Position numbers and translations under genes: made by a program
NCBI GenBank assembly: GCA_977006965.1
Contig: OZ345383.1
Location: 1,488,001-1,552,000, forward strand
Direction of reading: 5' to 3'
Source of the DNA: Phymatolithon calcareum
Lineage: Eukaryota > Rhodophyta > Florideophyceae > Hapalidiales
DNA: 64,000 nt
Notes under the pieces: generated by a model
Database searches by the model: none
The model's input: only the letters and a program-made list of their open reading frames with translations
What the model was told of the DNA's origin: nothing
Shown here: positions 10,173 to 21,199 of the stretch, piece by piece
Position numbering within the stretch: position 1 is the stretch's first letter
Layout of the letters: every line of letters begins with the position of its first letter

Positions 10173-10394
10173 TGCTTGTCTCACGTTTTCTCGGAAGGCT
10201 AAAACAGCACCGAAGCGCATACTGACTGTCGGCTTAACGGCTGTGATATTTACTGGCCGCATTGTTCGAAGTCAGCAACATCAGTCGACATACAAGGAAC
10301 ACAGGCGCACTGTCGCTGGTAGTTTTTTTAGAACGTACCATTTGATGGGGCATACTGTCAACAAATTTTTTACCTATTCCGGATACCTGCGCGC

Positions 10395-10655
10395 CATGGT
10401 CAAGGCGCGCCGCCGCGCTCCGTTTCATTTCCATCGCCTGCTGCTCGCGTCCGCGCTCTGGTCCATTTCCATCCCGTGCCGCTCCCTCGCGGTCGCTCGC
10501 CAAGGCGCACCATGGCGCTCCGTTGCATGTCCATCGCCTGGCGCCCGCTAACCGTCGCCCGCCGTCGCTCGCCGTATTTCGATCGCCTGCTGCCCGTTCG
10601 CCATCGCTCGCCTCATTTCCCTCGCCTACCGCCAGCTCTCCGTCGCTCTCCACAG
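10395..10655. repeat. Degenerate GC-rich minisatellite
   Basis: Imperfect repeats of a unit of about 36-39 bp containing CGCTCGCC, TTTCCATCGCCTGC and CCGCGCTCC words. On the minus strand it reads as a repetitive Gly/Glu/Asp/Arg-rich frame (SDGERAAGDRNTASDGG), which I take as a by-product of the repeat. Confidence 0.6.
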
Positions 10656-10692
10656 CTCTTATACCTCTACAAAAAGCATCTCCACATCAAAG

Positions 10693-11303
10693 TTGAGACT
10701 GGGTGGCGTACAGGACGGTACTGAATTTAAATTGTCGTTACCGACCTCGGAAAGGGCCGAACAACTGAAGGAAAAGTTCGTTCCCGACAACACACAAAAG
10801 GGCACCGACTACAGTGCTCGGGCTCTGGCTCGATTTCTTGTCAACGATCAGTTCAAGGACCGGTATTTCAACACGGAACCCCACTTGAGGTCCCTATATC
10901 TCGGGAACAGGGCTTCTTTTGTGGAGTTCGAAGTGTCAAAACTCAAGAAGCTGCTCTTTGAGAACTGCTTGCCTGATGAAAGCGTCCCTGTCGCACAAAA
11001 AAGAAGATAAATCACTTCTTGATCGAGTTTGCAGTCAGTTATCGGAGCTCTAAGGAGAAGAAAGCTGTGACACCTAAGACTATGAAATTCTACATATGTG
11101 GGCTTCAGCGTGCGTTTGAAGGATGGGGCTTCAAATTGAAACACTTCTCAGGCCCAGTTTTCGCGGACAAAAAGGAGGGGCTTCTGTACGTTTTTGATAA
11201 CTTGTTCGCAAAACAGCAGGCCAACGGGATGATCGTGAAAGGACAAAATGTACTACCCAGGGAAGACATTAAGATCCAAGGAGAATATCAAAGACGAAAG
11301 TGA
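10693..11303 (+). pseudogene. Crypton-like tyrosine recombinase, N-terminal region
   Basis: Two adjoining frames, 10693-11010 and 11019-11303, give one continuous product after a small shift. Features: NTQKGTDYSARALARFL, LKKLLFENCLPDE, then AVTPKTMKFYICGLQRAFE and FADKKEGLLYVFDNLF. This order matches the N-terminal domain of Crypton recombinases and of the DUF3504 proteins derived from them (NT-K-T-Y...F; L..F; Y.P.TL...GLQR). The catalytic R..H-R..Y region should follow after 11303 but I could not find it in frame. Recombines DNA in the nucleus without a DDE chemistry. Confidence 0.55.
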
Positions 11304-11640
11304 TTTCACAGGAGCAATGAAAACATCACCAAGAGATAGCACTCCTCCAATGGTCTCCCAGAACGGCATGAGAAGCACTTCTATGTCTGGCTTCGAAAAC
11401 ATTAAGGCAACCTCTATTAACTTTACGATCAACCACAACTACAAGTAAGTAGAACGTACTCAATTTCATTTTAAAAAAAGTTGTAACCCAAGAAACCGAG
11501 CCGAAATTAAGTCTTGTGGTACAGAAGAAGCTTCGTTGTACACATGTAGCTACGTTAAGAATGTTAACAAACGTTTCAAATAGTGCAGCGCTGAGCCGGA
11601 AAGACATCAGACAATAATGGGCCTCTACATTCGCCACAGC
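11304..11640. other. Unassigned stretch after the Crypton-like region
   Basis: No clear coding signal. It may hold the degraded 3' part of the recombinase element. The LINE C-terminus resumes shortly afterwards. Confidence 0.4.
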
Positions 11641-11778
11641 GGGAATGATATCGGCGAGCAGGAATGACATCAGATCATATGCTCACCCGCGCACGATTAT
11701 TTTCCCCCCATCCGGTGGAACAAAACCCTATATGCAAGACATGGTCCCAAGCTGCTGTGTTGTTGGTGAATACCGGCG

Positions 11779-12126
11779 TTGAGGGCTTGTAAAATAAAAA
11801 CATACAATTTCCCTCCCTCTGCGGCAACCGAGGAAACGGTGGAGCATCTACTCCTACGTTGTAGTGGACGGAATGTATCAAGACACCAGAGTATTGCTAG
11901 AGTTAGCACCAAAACGGTGGAGGAAATGTGCAATGAGAAACCAGTCGAAGTACTCAATTTCGTGAAAAATGAGGGGCTGTTTAAAAGCATCCCAAAACTC
12001 TTAGAGGGAGTAGTGAAGAGAGCCCCCAAAAGGGCGCCCAGTGCTTCTGAGGACTGCGTTGCAGCTTGGTTAGTCTATTGGTTAGCTTTTCGTTGCGAAT
12101 GGAGAAGGAAAAGTGGCGTATTCTGA
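11779..12126 (+). pseudogene. LINE ORF2 C-terminus
   Basis: An open frame of 115 codons with EETVEHLLLRCSGR near its start, the zinc-knuckle-like motif (ETxEHxLxxC) that follows RNase H in many LINEs. Downstream: SIPKLLEGVVKRAPKR and AAWLVYWLAFRCEWRR, ending TGA at 12124-12126. Same strand as the RNase H fragment at 9672, so both probably belong to one LINE copy split by a 1.6-kb insertion. Confidence 0.6.
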
Positions 12127-12199
12127 TGAAGGTTGGCGAAGACAAGTACTGCGAGCAGTACTTGGCAATGCTACTCTTTTCCGGTGTGGACTCGGCCCA

Positions 12200-12673
12200 A
12201 GGTGTCTAGCGGGCTGAAGCACCATCAACAGAATTTCATGAATTGAGGCCAACAATCTTGACTGTCGTAATCTTCACCTTCTTCACTGGGTGCTGAATTA
12301 GGACTCATTTTACGCCCAGTGACGTGCTTGCGAGACTACAGATTTTCTCTTCTATTACATCCTGAGCTGTACCAATGCATTTATTGACTTGGAAATGGCT
12401 GCTTATAGTCTACAACATTCTTCTCGACTAAGCGCATTCGTTTCGTTCGCATGTTTGACTGCACTGACCCGTACAAGGGAGTCTTTTCTTGCGATACAGC
12501 AGGTCTGATTCTCAACAGTAGACAGCACATTTTCGTTCCAGCTCAGCACGATGTGATTTTCAGGTAGTAGTAGCGCTACTCCTCGCACAGAAGACGAGCC
12601 TGGCTTTAAGACTCTGGCATGAGCGAGCTGTTTCGCCTTCTTTTATAGATTATCTTCGAGCTTTTAAATCGCT
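12200..12673 (-). mobile_element. piggyBac-like copy 5, N-terminal part
   Basis: Nearly identical to the reverse complement of 5915-6280 in copy 1, including ETNALSREECCRL at 12460-12403 on the minus strand. The 5' end of this copy lies at 18397-18431; gypsy A sits between 12673 and 18397 and separates them. The left boundary is unclear (about 12130-12225). Confidence 0.7.
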
Positions 12674-12898
12674 TGCAGACACGCAATGTTGCAGGAGTGT
12701 GATGAGCGACATTTCCAATCTCAGTGATGACATAATGACCAATTGCGATTATTAGTCCAGACTGGAGTAGTGCGCCCTCTTTTATACAGGGTGTGCAATT
12801 GCATGCCCCTGTCCTATTTAAGCGGCCATAGCATCACAGAGATATGACCCCTTTTTAAAGATAAGCCCAACCTTGTCTTTTCACTCCCAGTGATCACA
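12674..12898 (+). repeat. 5' LTR of gypsy A
   Basis: Starts TGCAGACACGCAATGTTGC and ends TCCCAGTGATCACA. Shares CCTATTTAAGCGG with the 3' LTR, a possible TATA-like core promoter. No tRNA primer complement directly follows; instead a palindrome spans 12897-12927. Confidence 0.85.
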
Positions 12899-13089
12899 GA
12901 AATTTCTTTCCTGCAGGAAAATTTCTGAGTGTAAAGACGAAGATTGTTTAAGTTGGACTTGGAAATGGATGACCATCGAACCATGGGACGTGGAAGTATT
13001 TCGTTGTCGTAACCTACCGACCGGAAACCAACCGCCGCGCCAATCCAACCCGTTAGCCACCCGATTTTACGGAGTCTCGACCAAAGAGG

Positions 13090-13719
13090 TGTGACAAGGT
13101 TTTTGAAGGAGAGGAAACGGTACGAGGATGAGGTCAACGAGACGAAGAAGGAAGTCCCGGCGATGACGGTGGCATCTTACAGGTGTCAATCGAAAGGAGA
13201 CTTCTCGAGTTTATGTTCTTCCTTGGGAAGTTCCGTGACATATCAAGAGCTAAGGCAGCTGAAGCACTGACATCGAATGATATTCAAAAGTTTATTGAAG
13301 GTTTGATGCAGAAGAATGAAGACGAGAATGTACACCCAGAAATCATAGAGAAGGCTCTACACAGACTTCGAATGCCAATGCACGTCGTACAAGCAGAGGC
13401 AAGGATTATGGAGTTTGCTACAGATTTCTTCTCAAGATTAGAAGAAGCTGGGTACCCGAACTTCAAGCAAAATAATCCGAAGAAAACCATAGCCCTCCTG
13501 CAGGATAAGGTTTTCCCAACAAATTTGAAGAAGGTAATGGAAAGGCACCCCGAATATCAGCAAGGATTGAAACAGGACCTCAGAGCCTATTTCAATTTAC
13601 TGTGCAAGGAAGCTGAGATATCCCAATGGACAGAAGGCATGCGCCCTAAATATACAACCTCAACACCGAAGAACACGCAAAAATCGGAATCCCAAGTGGA
13701 CAATAAACCAAAGAAATAG
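13090..13719 (+). pseudogene. gypsy A gag
   Basis: A short N-terminal frame (13093-13180, FLKERKRYEDEVNETKKEV) shifts into a 178-codon open frame at 13183-13719 (SIERRLLEFMFFLGKF, ALTSNDIQKFIEGL, ending in a basic KNTQKSESQVDNKPKK tail). The open frame has no ATG at its start. The corresponding gag of element B (23363-23040 minus) shares the SVD/SIE-RRLL...ELTS-HIEK pattern. Capsid function inferred from position. Confidence 0.7.
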
Positions 13720-13919
13720 ATTCCAGTATGTCTTAATCCTCCATTTAAGGCCAAAGGAAAAAGGTACTTTCTTGGCGACTGCGAAGATCGTGAAGAAGAC
13801 GAGAAGAAACGGCTACTAGTGCAAAACAAGAAGAAGAGAACGAACCAGAAAGGCACGAAGAAAGTGTCGAGCCGAAACAGCGACGCGTATCTAACATATA
13901 CGACACTCATCAAGGCAAG

Positions 13920-14275
13920 ATTTGGGGGAGTGAAATCAAGACTGATGCGGGTTCAGATATCAATCTAATGCCTCCGGATCTTTACGTAACGTAAATGGAA
14001 ACCGGGGCCCGAATTGAAAGAAAGACGTTCCAAAATGAATGAAATTATGCAGCAGCAACCAATTCAGAGAACTATCTACATCTCCTGGAATAAGGAAGAA
14101 AGGTTAAAACAGAACTCTTCATCGGTCATGCAAAATCGCTCGCAGTACGAGAATTTGTGTGGCAGGTTGCAGACCAAGAGGTTAAGGAGTCACTTCTTGG
14201 ACGACCAATACTCGAAGCACTTGACTAGACACAAGAAGCATCCTTGAAGCAGCATGCGATCGATATGAAGGTGCT
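13920..14275 (+). pseudogene. gypsy A aspartic protease
   Basis: Frame with TDAGSDINLMPPDLY near 13950, equivalent to the DTG/DSG active site motif of retroviral-type proteases, and later LLGRPILEALD near 14196-14228. A stop follows at about 13992. Element B has VDGGFDIKLMPHDLF at the same place. Confidence 0.7.
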
Positions 14276-15190
14276 TTGCAAGCTAATGACTCATCAATCA
14301 AGAGCAGTATCGCGACGGAACTATTGCCAGAATCATGTCAGATGGAGTATATCATTCTGACAAGGCCGCTTATTGTTACGATCATGGATCTGACAGTGAT
14401 GAAGAATGGTTGGACTCGGGTATCGATACTAAGGAGGAGATGGACGAAGCTCTGGCCAAAATGGCGACTAAAGGAGCGGAAGAAGGACTGTCAAAATCTG
14501 GACAGGAGACGTTACGCGAAACGCTAGAAACGTATCGAGATATTTTTAGATTATGCCTTGGAAAAGCCGATGCGAGTCGTATTGAAGCCCAGCACCACGC
14601 CAGTGATATACAATCCGAGGTGATACACGGCCGACCGACGCGATTTCATGTCCAAGTATATGTCCAAGCTAGAGGAGTATGGGTTTATTGCGCCTAACTA
14701 GAACGCCAAGTGAGCAGCAGCAGCAGTATTGGTACCCAAAGCACCACCAGCAAATTATAGAATTACGTTCAATCTAACCCCGGCGAATGCAAGGACTCTA
14801 CCTGTGTCATGGCCAATGCCTAATATTGACGCAGAAAACATGGATATCGCAGGGAACAAGTTCTTTGCTCCGATGGACTTTTGCACGGGGTACTGGCAAC
14901 TATCCCTGGACGAAGGTCAGAATGCGCACAGTTTCCACACGCCATTTGAGATATTCAAGCCATTACGGACATTACAAGGTGCGATGAACAGCGGAGCGAA
15001 TTTTCAATCCCGAGTCGAACCGTGCTTTGCGAGCCTGCGAGAATTTTTGAAGGGTTGGCTCGACGATTTTGTGTTTCACGCAAAAACAGAACCAAGTCTT
15101 TTAATTTCATTGAGAGAATGTCTCAAGATTTGTGAGCAGAGACAACTCAAAATCAGCGCAAGGAAGTCTATGCTATTCACTAAGTAAGTA
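14276..15190 (+). pseudogene. gypsy A reverse transcriptase
   Basis: Open frames 14335-14697 and 14729-15187. The second contains NYRITFNLTPANARTLP, FFAPMDFCTGYWQLSLDE and EFLKGWLDDFVFHAK; WLDD stands where Ty3/gypsy enzymes have YxDD. GAMNSGANFQSRVE corresponds to the GL.NAP..FQ motif. Stops at about 14697 and 15188 break the frame. Confidence 0.85.
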
Positions 15191-15319
15191 CGTTGTTGTG
15201 GTCGACTGATTGATGAACATGGGATACAATGTGATCCCCGGAAACTTAGTGGTCTCAAGGAGATACATATGCCCAAAAATGTAGTAGATCTATGCCAATA
15301 CTTACACTGCGTCCAGTAG

Positions 15320-15964
15320 ATGGCTTCAAGTATACCTGATTATGCACACCGAAATGAAGCGCTACGAAGAATTCTGGAAACTGCTTACGACAAAGCAGAG
15401 TCGCACAAGAAGAAAGCGATTCAAAAATTATCGTTAGACAGCCTCGGGTGGGGATTAGAGCACGAGCATTCATTCAAGTCGTTGCAAGAAACTCTCCGAA
15501 ATGCGGTAAAGCTATCGCACCGAGACTATAACAAAGCGATCTGTATATTTACGGATGCCTCGCATGCCCATTGGGCCGCCGTGGTTACGCAATGTGATGA
15601 GAGTGAACTGAAAAAGGACATAATGCAGCAAAAGCATGAGCCGTTTGCATTTCTTAGTTTATCTTTCAGGAGAGCACAAGAACGATGGACCACATTCGAG
15701 AAGGAAGCCTATGCCATTTTGAAGTGATTCTGGAAACTCGACTACATGCTCGCAGGGGAAGCAAACATCCACCGATACACTGATCATAGAAACCTGCTAT
15801 TTGCATTTCATCAGATGGCAATGGTATCAACGATTTGCAGCCACGTGATCGGAAATGTTCAAAGATGTGCCGTGTACTTATCGGCCTTCTCGTACACAAT
15901 TGATCATTTGGAAGGCGAGCGAAACGTTATGAGGAAAGAAAGTCATGAGCCACAGGGTTTCTGA
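15320..15964 (+). pseudogene. gypsy A RNase H
   Basis: 15320-15727 carries AICIFTDASHAHWAAVVTQ, the first catalytic Asp region of gypsy RNase H, and RRAQERWTTFEKEAYAILK. After a TGA the next frame has HRYTDHRNLLFAFH and FSYTIDHLEGERNVM. Order and spacing fit the family. Confidence 0.8.
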
Positions 15965-16485
15965 AACGTCGATAGAAAAGGACATCGTGGAATCATCTTT
16001 CAGCGAAGATTTGGTGTGGCCAACAACACATCATATATGATCATCGCGGAACAGAAGAAACATGAGGAAGACGACACAGCGGCAACTGAGAAGGCATTAG
16101 ATGACCTTTTGCTCTTCAGCAAAAGCATCATCGAGAGCATGCAGCATGACGAAGACCTGTACTGAAAGAAGAAGCGACGCCTCGAAACTGCTACGAAGAG
16201 CAATCAAAAAAACCGAAAACATGCTAGGGTCTCAGATAGAATTCCAGACATAAGGTTAGAGCCGCCCTAGCGAGGGCAGCACCTGAGGAAGCCCTGCCCG
16301 TATATTCGTATGACTGCGGGGCTTTAAAAAATTGCACTAAAAAAGAAGAAACATGAAAAATCAAGGCCGGCAACAGCGGCAAAGAAGGGGATCTGGACTA
16401 TCTAAGCAAACAAGTTTGGATCCCTGATGAATCAATCGAATTCTAGCTTAAGGCTCTGACTGTAGTACAGTCCAGTGCAAGTGGA
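15965..16485 (+). other. gypsy A RNase H-integrase linker
   Basis: No long open frame. It includes the block ACCTGAGGAAGCCC to GGGGCTTTAAAAAATTG (16280-16335) that also occurs, reversed, at 42130-42190 and, in weaker form, at 61090-61165, so fragments of this family lie elsewhere in the window. Confidence 0.6.
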
Positions 16486-17675
16486 CACAGAGGATTTGAA
16501 TCAACAAGCGGCGCTTTGAAAGAGAAGTTCTGGTGGGGCTCAATTGTTAACGATTGCAAGGAGTTCGAGAAAAAGTGCATTCACTGCATCATATCGAAAA
16601 GCGATACCAAGATCCCACGCCCTCTTTCATCGGTATTACACTGAAATGCGCCCAACGAAGTTATGGGTCCAAGTGCTACCGGGCACAAATACATTTTCGT
16701 CATCAAGGACGATTTGTTGTCCTCTGTCTGGCTTTGTCCATCCGTCGCTGCAACTGCGGACACAGCAGCTGAAGAACAGGTACGCTGTATGCGCACATTC
16801 ACTGTTATGAACAGCTGGGTATCGGATCAAGAATCGCATTTCAAAAGCGTTTTGATGGAAAATCTCGCTGATATCCACAAAATCAGACACTCATTCACTG
16901 TAGCATACTACACGTGGGTAAACGGAACCGTTGAAAGAGTCATGCAAACTGTTTTTGCAGATTGCAATGCTCTTTTGTCCGATTTGAAACTCGTGCACCA
17001 GGATTGGACTGCGGTGACAGGCATTTTGATGACCGTTATCCACTAATGTCCCCTCAAGAGGCTGGGTTCCAACCAAAGCATTGGAAAAAATAATTGCTAT
17101 TGTAATTATTTAAATTATTGTTCCAATAATTTATTCCTGAGTCTCGCATATTTATTGTATTTATTGAGATCGTCGTGGCTGCGACAATTATTGTATCGGA
17201 CTCCTCATTTTTTCGATCCGGTTATTCTATCGCGACAGAAAGTAGCAAGAAGGATCCAATAATTCGGGGAATAACCAGTTATTTATACCTCGCTGAACTT
17301 GAATACAATAATTTATTGCTTCTGCGTTCAACAATAAATTATTTATTCTCGACACTTTTCGAGAAAAGAATAAAAATAAATAAATAATTCCAATGCTTTG
17401 GTTCCAACACTGATGGAACATACAGAAGTACGCTTCAAGTCATGACTGGTATCAAGCCAATGCGTCCACAACAAGTCATTGAGTGCGAGGCACATAATAG
17501 AAAGATGAGACGCATTGAACAGGCAAGGACTATGCAATTACTCCAGATAAACACACTTCAGTTTTCAAGCGAGAACATGTACAAAGATGCCGCTGAAAAG
17601 GACAGCAAGAATCGGTTGAACCAATCAAACAACACAACAAAAACAGTAACATCGTATGTCACCAATTTCAGTTAG
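16486..17675 (+). pseudogene. gypsy A integrase, split by a MITE
   Basis: Zinc-finger part near 16490-16620 (EFEKKCIHCIISKSD). Catalytic core 16663-17046: VIKDDLLSSVWLCPS, SWVSDQESHFKS, YYTWVNGTVERVMQ (D, D, E). The frame is interrupted by an AT-rich MITE at 17073-17401 and resumes at 17442 with VMTGIKPMRPQQVIE. An internal stop at 16643 and others show decay. Confidence 0.85.
17073..17401. mobile_element. AT-rich 329-bp MITE inside gypsy A integrase
   Basis: Terminal inverted repeats CCAAAGCATTGGAA at both ends. TTCCAA occurs directly before (17067-17072) and after (17402-17407), a 6-bp target-site duplication. Taking out the element and one copy rejoins integrase coding sequence (RGWVP to ...VMTGIKP, with a shift). 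No coding capacity. Superfamily not assigned. Confidence 0.85.
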
Positions 17676-17682
17676 GTGATTT

Positions 17683-18115
17683 TTGGTTGTTCTTGTTCCG
17701 GAAGGCAAGAAGAAGAAGCACAGACTTCAGTTCAAATGGATCGGTCCTAAGCGAGTTACTGCAATTGTCAGCGAATTGGTCTACGATGTAACAAGCATAG
17801 GAGATGGGAAAACGGATCGGGTCCCTGCCAGCAGAATCCAATTTTACCGTGCTGATGTTTATGGAAAAATCGCAAGCAATGAGCTCACGAAAGAAGCAGA
17901 ACATTCTGAGACTAAGTATAAGATAATTGGAAGACTCGTGATATAGGAGAAGCACCAGATGGAATTTTCGTACAAGTTCAGTGGTTAGGTTTGCCGGACA
18001 AAAGCGATTGTACGTGGCAGAAGATAGAAGAACTTCATGAAGATGTACCCGAAGAGCTTGCAGCAATTATTTCCAAAACACGCAAGAGAACAGTGGCGAA
18101 GAAGGCCAAGAAATA
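17683..18115 (+). pseudogene. gypsy A integrase C-terminus and chromodomain-like tail
   Basis: 17683-17946 has KKKHRLQFKWIGPKRVTAI and GKTDRVPASRIQFYRAD, the GPY/F-type module of gypsy integrases (here WIGPKRV). In the next frame, 17957-18115, VQVQWLGLPDKSDCTWQKI and EELHEDVPEEL match the core of a chromodomain (W-G....TWE). It ends in a Lys/Arg-rich tail and TAA. Element B shares the tail (WNPIKELHEDISKEF). Confidence 0.75.
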
Positions 18116-18159
18116 ATTGAGAATCAATGATTAATACACTCTTCGAGTGTATGGGGTCC

Positions 18160-18396
18160 TGTACACACGCAATGTTGCAAGAGTGTAATGAGAGACATTT
18201 ACAGTCTCAGTGATGACATAATGACTGATTGAGAGCGTCGGTTAGTGCCCCCTCTTTTTACAGCGTGTGCAATTTCACGCCCCTGCCCTATTTAAGCGGT
18301 GATCTTAATCGCATCTTAGACTGAGGCATGGCATCACAGAGATATCATCCCTCTTCAAGAAAAACCCAACCTTATCTTTTCACTCCCAGAGATTAC
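18160..18396 (+). repeat. 3' LTR of gypsy A
   Basis: Starts TGTACACACGCAATGTTGC and ends TCCCAGAGATTAC, preceded by the purine-rich TATGGGGTCC. Alignable over its length with the 5' LTR. Confidence 0.85.
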
Positions 18397-18431
18397 GCGC
18401 CCCTCATTAGAGGTGGTTAGTGAACTAGAAA
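18397..18431 (-). mobile_element. 5' end of piggyBac-like copy 5
   Basis: Contains CCCCTCATTAGAGG and the terminus TTTCTAGTTCAC next to CTAG at 18432-18435. Cut off from the rest of its element by gypsy A. Confidence 0.65.
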
Positions 18432-18448
18432 CTAGGAGAGCTCCCAAA

Positions 18449-18579
18449 TCCCTCGCCTTTTGTTCAGAAATTGTAACCTACCATGTAATTGCATGTTGAA
18501 TCACTTGGCCACACGCCTGTGCGCGTATCCACGTAACATTTTATTCACTTGTAAAATAGTTGGGATAACACCGTGTACA
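18449..18579 (-). repeat. 3' LTR of gypsy B
   Basis: Shares CAGAAATTGTAACCTACC and CGCCTGTGCGC with the LTR at the right end; ends at ...GTGTACA on the plus strand. The outer boundary is approximate. Confidence 0.7.
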
Positions 18580-20444
18580 GCCCCCCAATGGCTTTTCGTA
18601 GCATTGCCACTCTATTTCTAAGCCCAATCTCTTTGGACGCCTCTTTGGCGATCTTTTTCTTTTAGATTTCTTTAAGAGAGCTCGAAATTCTTTCGAAATA
18701 TCTTCATGTAGTTCTTTAATGGGATTCCACGTCCAATTCTTGTTCTCTGGCAACCCCAGTTACTTGAATTGAAAATCAGACCCTGATTCCTTTTCTCCTG
18801 TCATATAAATAGGCAGGTCTATAACTTTGAAGCTGGTTTCGCTCTTTTCAATGTGGGCCATTAATTCTTTTGAGACATCCTCTGCATCCTTATCAGCTCG
18901 ATACTTTAGAAGTCTTCCTGTATGAACTTTTTCGGTTTTCCCGGTGAAGATACTGCACAACTTCGTGATCTTCTTCCGACCGATCCATCTGGAGGACCAC
19001 TTTTGTCCCTTATCCTGGGCCCGCCTCACGAGAGCGAAATCCCAAACTCCAAAATTGTGACTTGATTTGTCACTGACTGTTAGCCATCACGTTGAACTCC
19101 GCGATGTCATTATCCATGTGATTCCAACGTTATGTCTCTTTAAGGGTACTTCCCGGTGCCTCTTACCCTCGACGTCCAGATTTTCTGCAGTACGCATTAA
19201 ATAACATCTTCAATTGCAACTCCGAATCGTCTCCCGGGACCTACATTTTTCTGTCTCAGCGGTATAAACCGTTAACATCAATGTGTACCCCGTTGTCCAA
19301 ACACCCTAGATTTTTTGCTCGCGACTTCTTGATCATTTGCATAGATTGCCGTACAAATCCTTTCTCGATGGAGGACTCGACCATGTCCTTCTCAAGTAAG
19401 ATATTAGTAATGTGTTTCACAGCCAAACGCTTTCCTTCCTTCCCCTCCACCAACTTGTCATGTTTTCGGCCATAACGTTTTTTCCCCCTCGATATTCTCG
19501 ATGACCTAAGTGCCTCTTGACAAAAACAAACCCCTGTGCTGCACTTTTATTACCACATGTCTGCCAAGTGATGGATTGAGTGCCACTGGATTGAAGAAGA
19601 ACAGAAAATTCCTGTGGTCTGTGAACAGGTTTCATTTTTCCTCTGTTAGCAAAAGGTAGTCCATCTTTTCGAAAGTCAGGTAAATGACATATGCTTTCTT
19701 CTCAAAAGTTGTCCACCGTTTTTCATGTCCGGAGAATTTGCCCAAGAACGTTCCCTATTCCCTATTCCCATGTTTTTGATTTTCCATATCTTTTTTGAGT
19801 CTCCTTTTTCCGCATTTTGTCACCATACCTGCCCAATATGCATCTGACGCGTCCGTATACACACATATGTCTTTTGGTCCGTCGTCTCCCTACATCCCAA
19901 AATTGAGAGAGAATTATCTTTTTAATAGATTTATTCTCTCGTGACCCGCTTCGCTTGTAGGCCTCTTCCAGTTATGTTCTCATTGGAGCAATTCTGTTCT
20001 GAAAGTCTGGGATCCCATTGGACATCCACTCGAAACAATGTACTTATTGACTAAGTTCTCTAGCGTTACTCGCTGTATGCATATTCTTCAACCCCCTTAA
20101 ATTTCTTGGATATAACTGCACTCCTTTCCCGTCTATTATTCTTCGGCAGCACCGCATTACAAGTAAGAATAGGTGTGTGAATCTCGAGATTCTTCTGTTT
20201 GTCGTAGAGCCGTTGACGTCCATCCACGGAGTTTCTTGTCGTTAAAGGTCGGCCATACCTGGCGCGAAGATTCCTTTTCAAGTCTTATCGTCTCTGCAAT
20301 GAAGAGCTGTGCTCTGTCTGACATAACTCATCACGGACATATATTGGCCTCCTTCGTAGGCCAACTCCAAGCTAACGCTCTAACTATGTTTTTCCCTCCT
20401 GTTTACTTCCCTTCTTCATATACACAAGATCTATTAACTTGAGA

Positions 20445-21000
20445 TGAATTCGAGACTTGAGCGGGCACGAGATGACGGGTACGCTACGTAGCGTCATCAT
20501 TTTAGTGCATGCTTAACACCTCACGGCAGCTTTCTGTACTTCTAGTCATAGATCGTTTATGGTGTATAAGACATTGTAGTCGACCGAAAGTATTATTTTC
20601 AGGGATATCGACATCCACATAAATCATCGACAGCTGGTATCTATACAGACATATATCGTCGACAAGTAAATCGTTTTGTCGACCAACAGGGCTAAGTAAA
20701 CGTTCTTGTTGTTTCTAACCCTCACGCAACACCTGAACCTCGCTGACACTGCCTGTGCCATGGCTACCGCTAGGGTACAGCTTTTACTCTCTTGATTCTT
20801 GCAACTTCGAATCGGAGCTCTTCCGCGAAGACAGTAATGTTCAGGCGAAGGTGACCCGAATCGTCTAGCTCAGAACTTGGGAACTCTTCCGTTTGGAAGA
20901 GAAAACGCCAAATACAAGAGCAGCACGAACTAATTATCACAGACGAAAGGTATAAGAGATACCTAATGCGCCTAGTGATGCACAACGCACGAAACGTGGC
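20445..21000. other. Unassigned insert-like stretch in gypsy B
   Basis: Not alignable to gypsy A. It contains several GTCGAC words and a 14-bp palindrome ACGCTACGTAGCGT at 20481-20494 flanked by GATGACG and CGTCATC. No coding signal. Confidence 0.4.
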
Positions 21001-21199
21001 TTTGGTTAAACTCTTTCTCTTGCTTCATTTAGTTATTTTTATATCCGAGAGTGAAGTATTGCTGCAACGTACAAGTTGTGAGTCCATGCAGGAGACCAAG
21101 CAGATAGAAATATTAAAAGCTGTAAATATGTGCCGCACAATTAGACCACGTAATCTTCCATCCAGGATAAACCCACAAATCTTGCATGTCGAGAGTTCA

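Larger units (their letters stand above)
12674..18396 (+). mobile_element. Ty3/gypsy LTR retrotransposon A (chromovirus-like)
   Basis: 5.7-kb element with LTRs of 225 and 237 bp, gag, protease, RT, RNase H, integrase and a chromodomain-like C-terminus in Ty3/gypsy order. It sits in piggyBac copy 5: the sequence TTTAAATCGC before it and GCGCCCCTCATTAGAGG after it join to give the piggyBac end seen intact at 52000-52020. Many stops and frameshifts; a MITE interrupts the integrase. LTR divergence and decay indicate an old insertion. Confidence 0.9.

Noticed and set aside
10234-10653. 139-codon minus-strand protein with Gly/Glu repeats
   Set aside because: Open frame produced by a GC-rich minisatellite; no start context and no domain.
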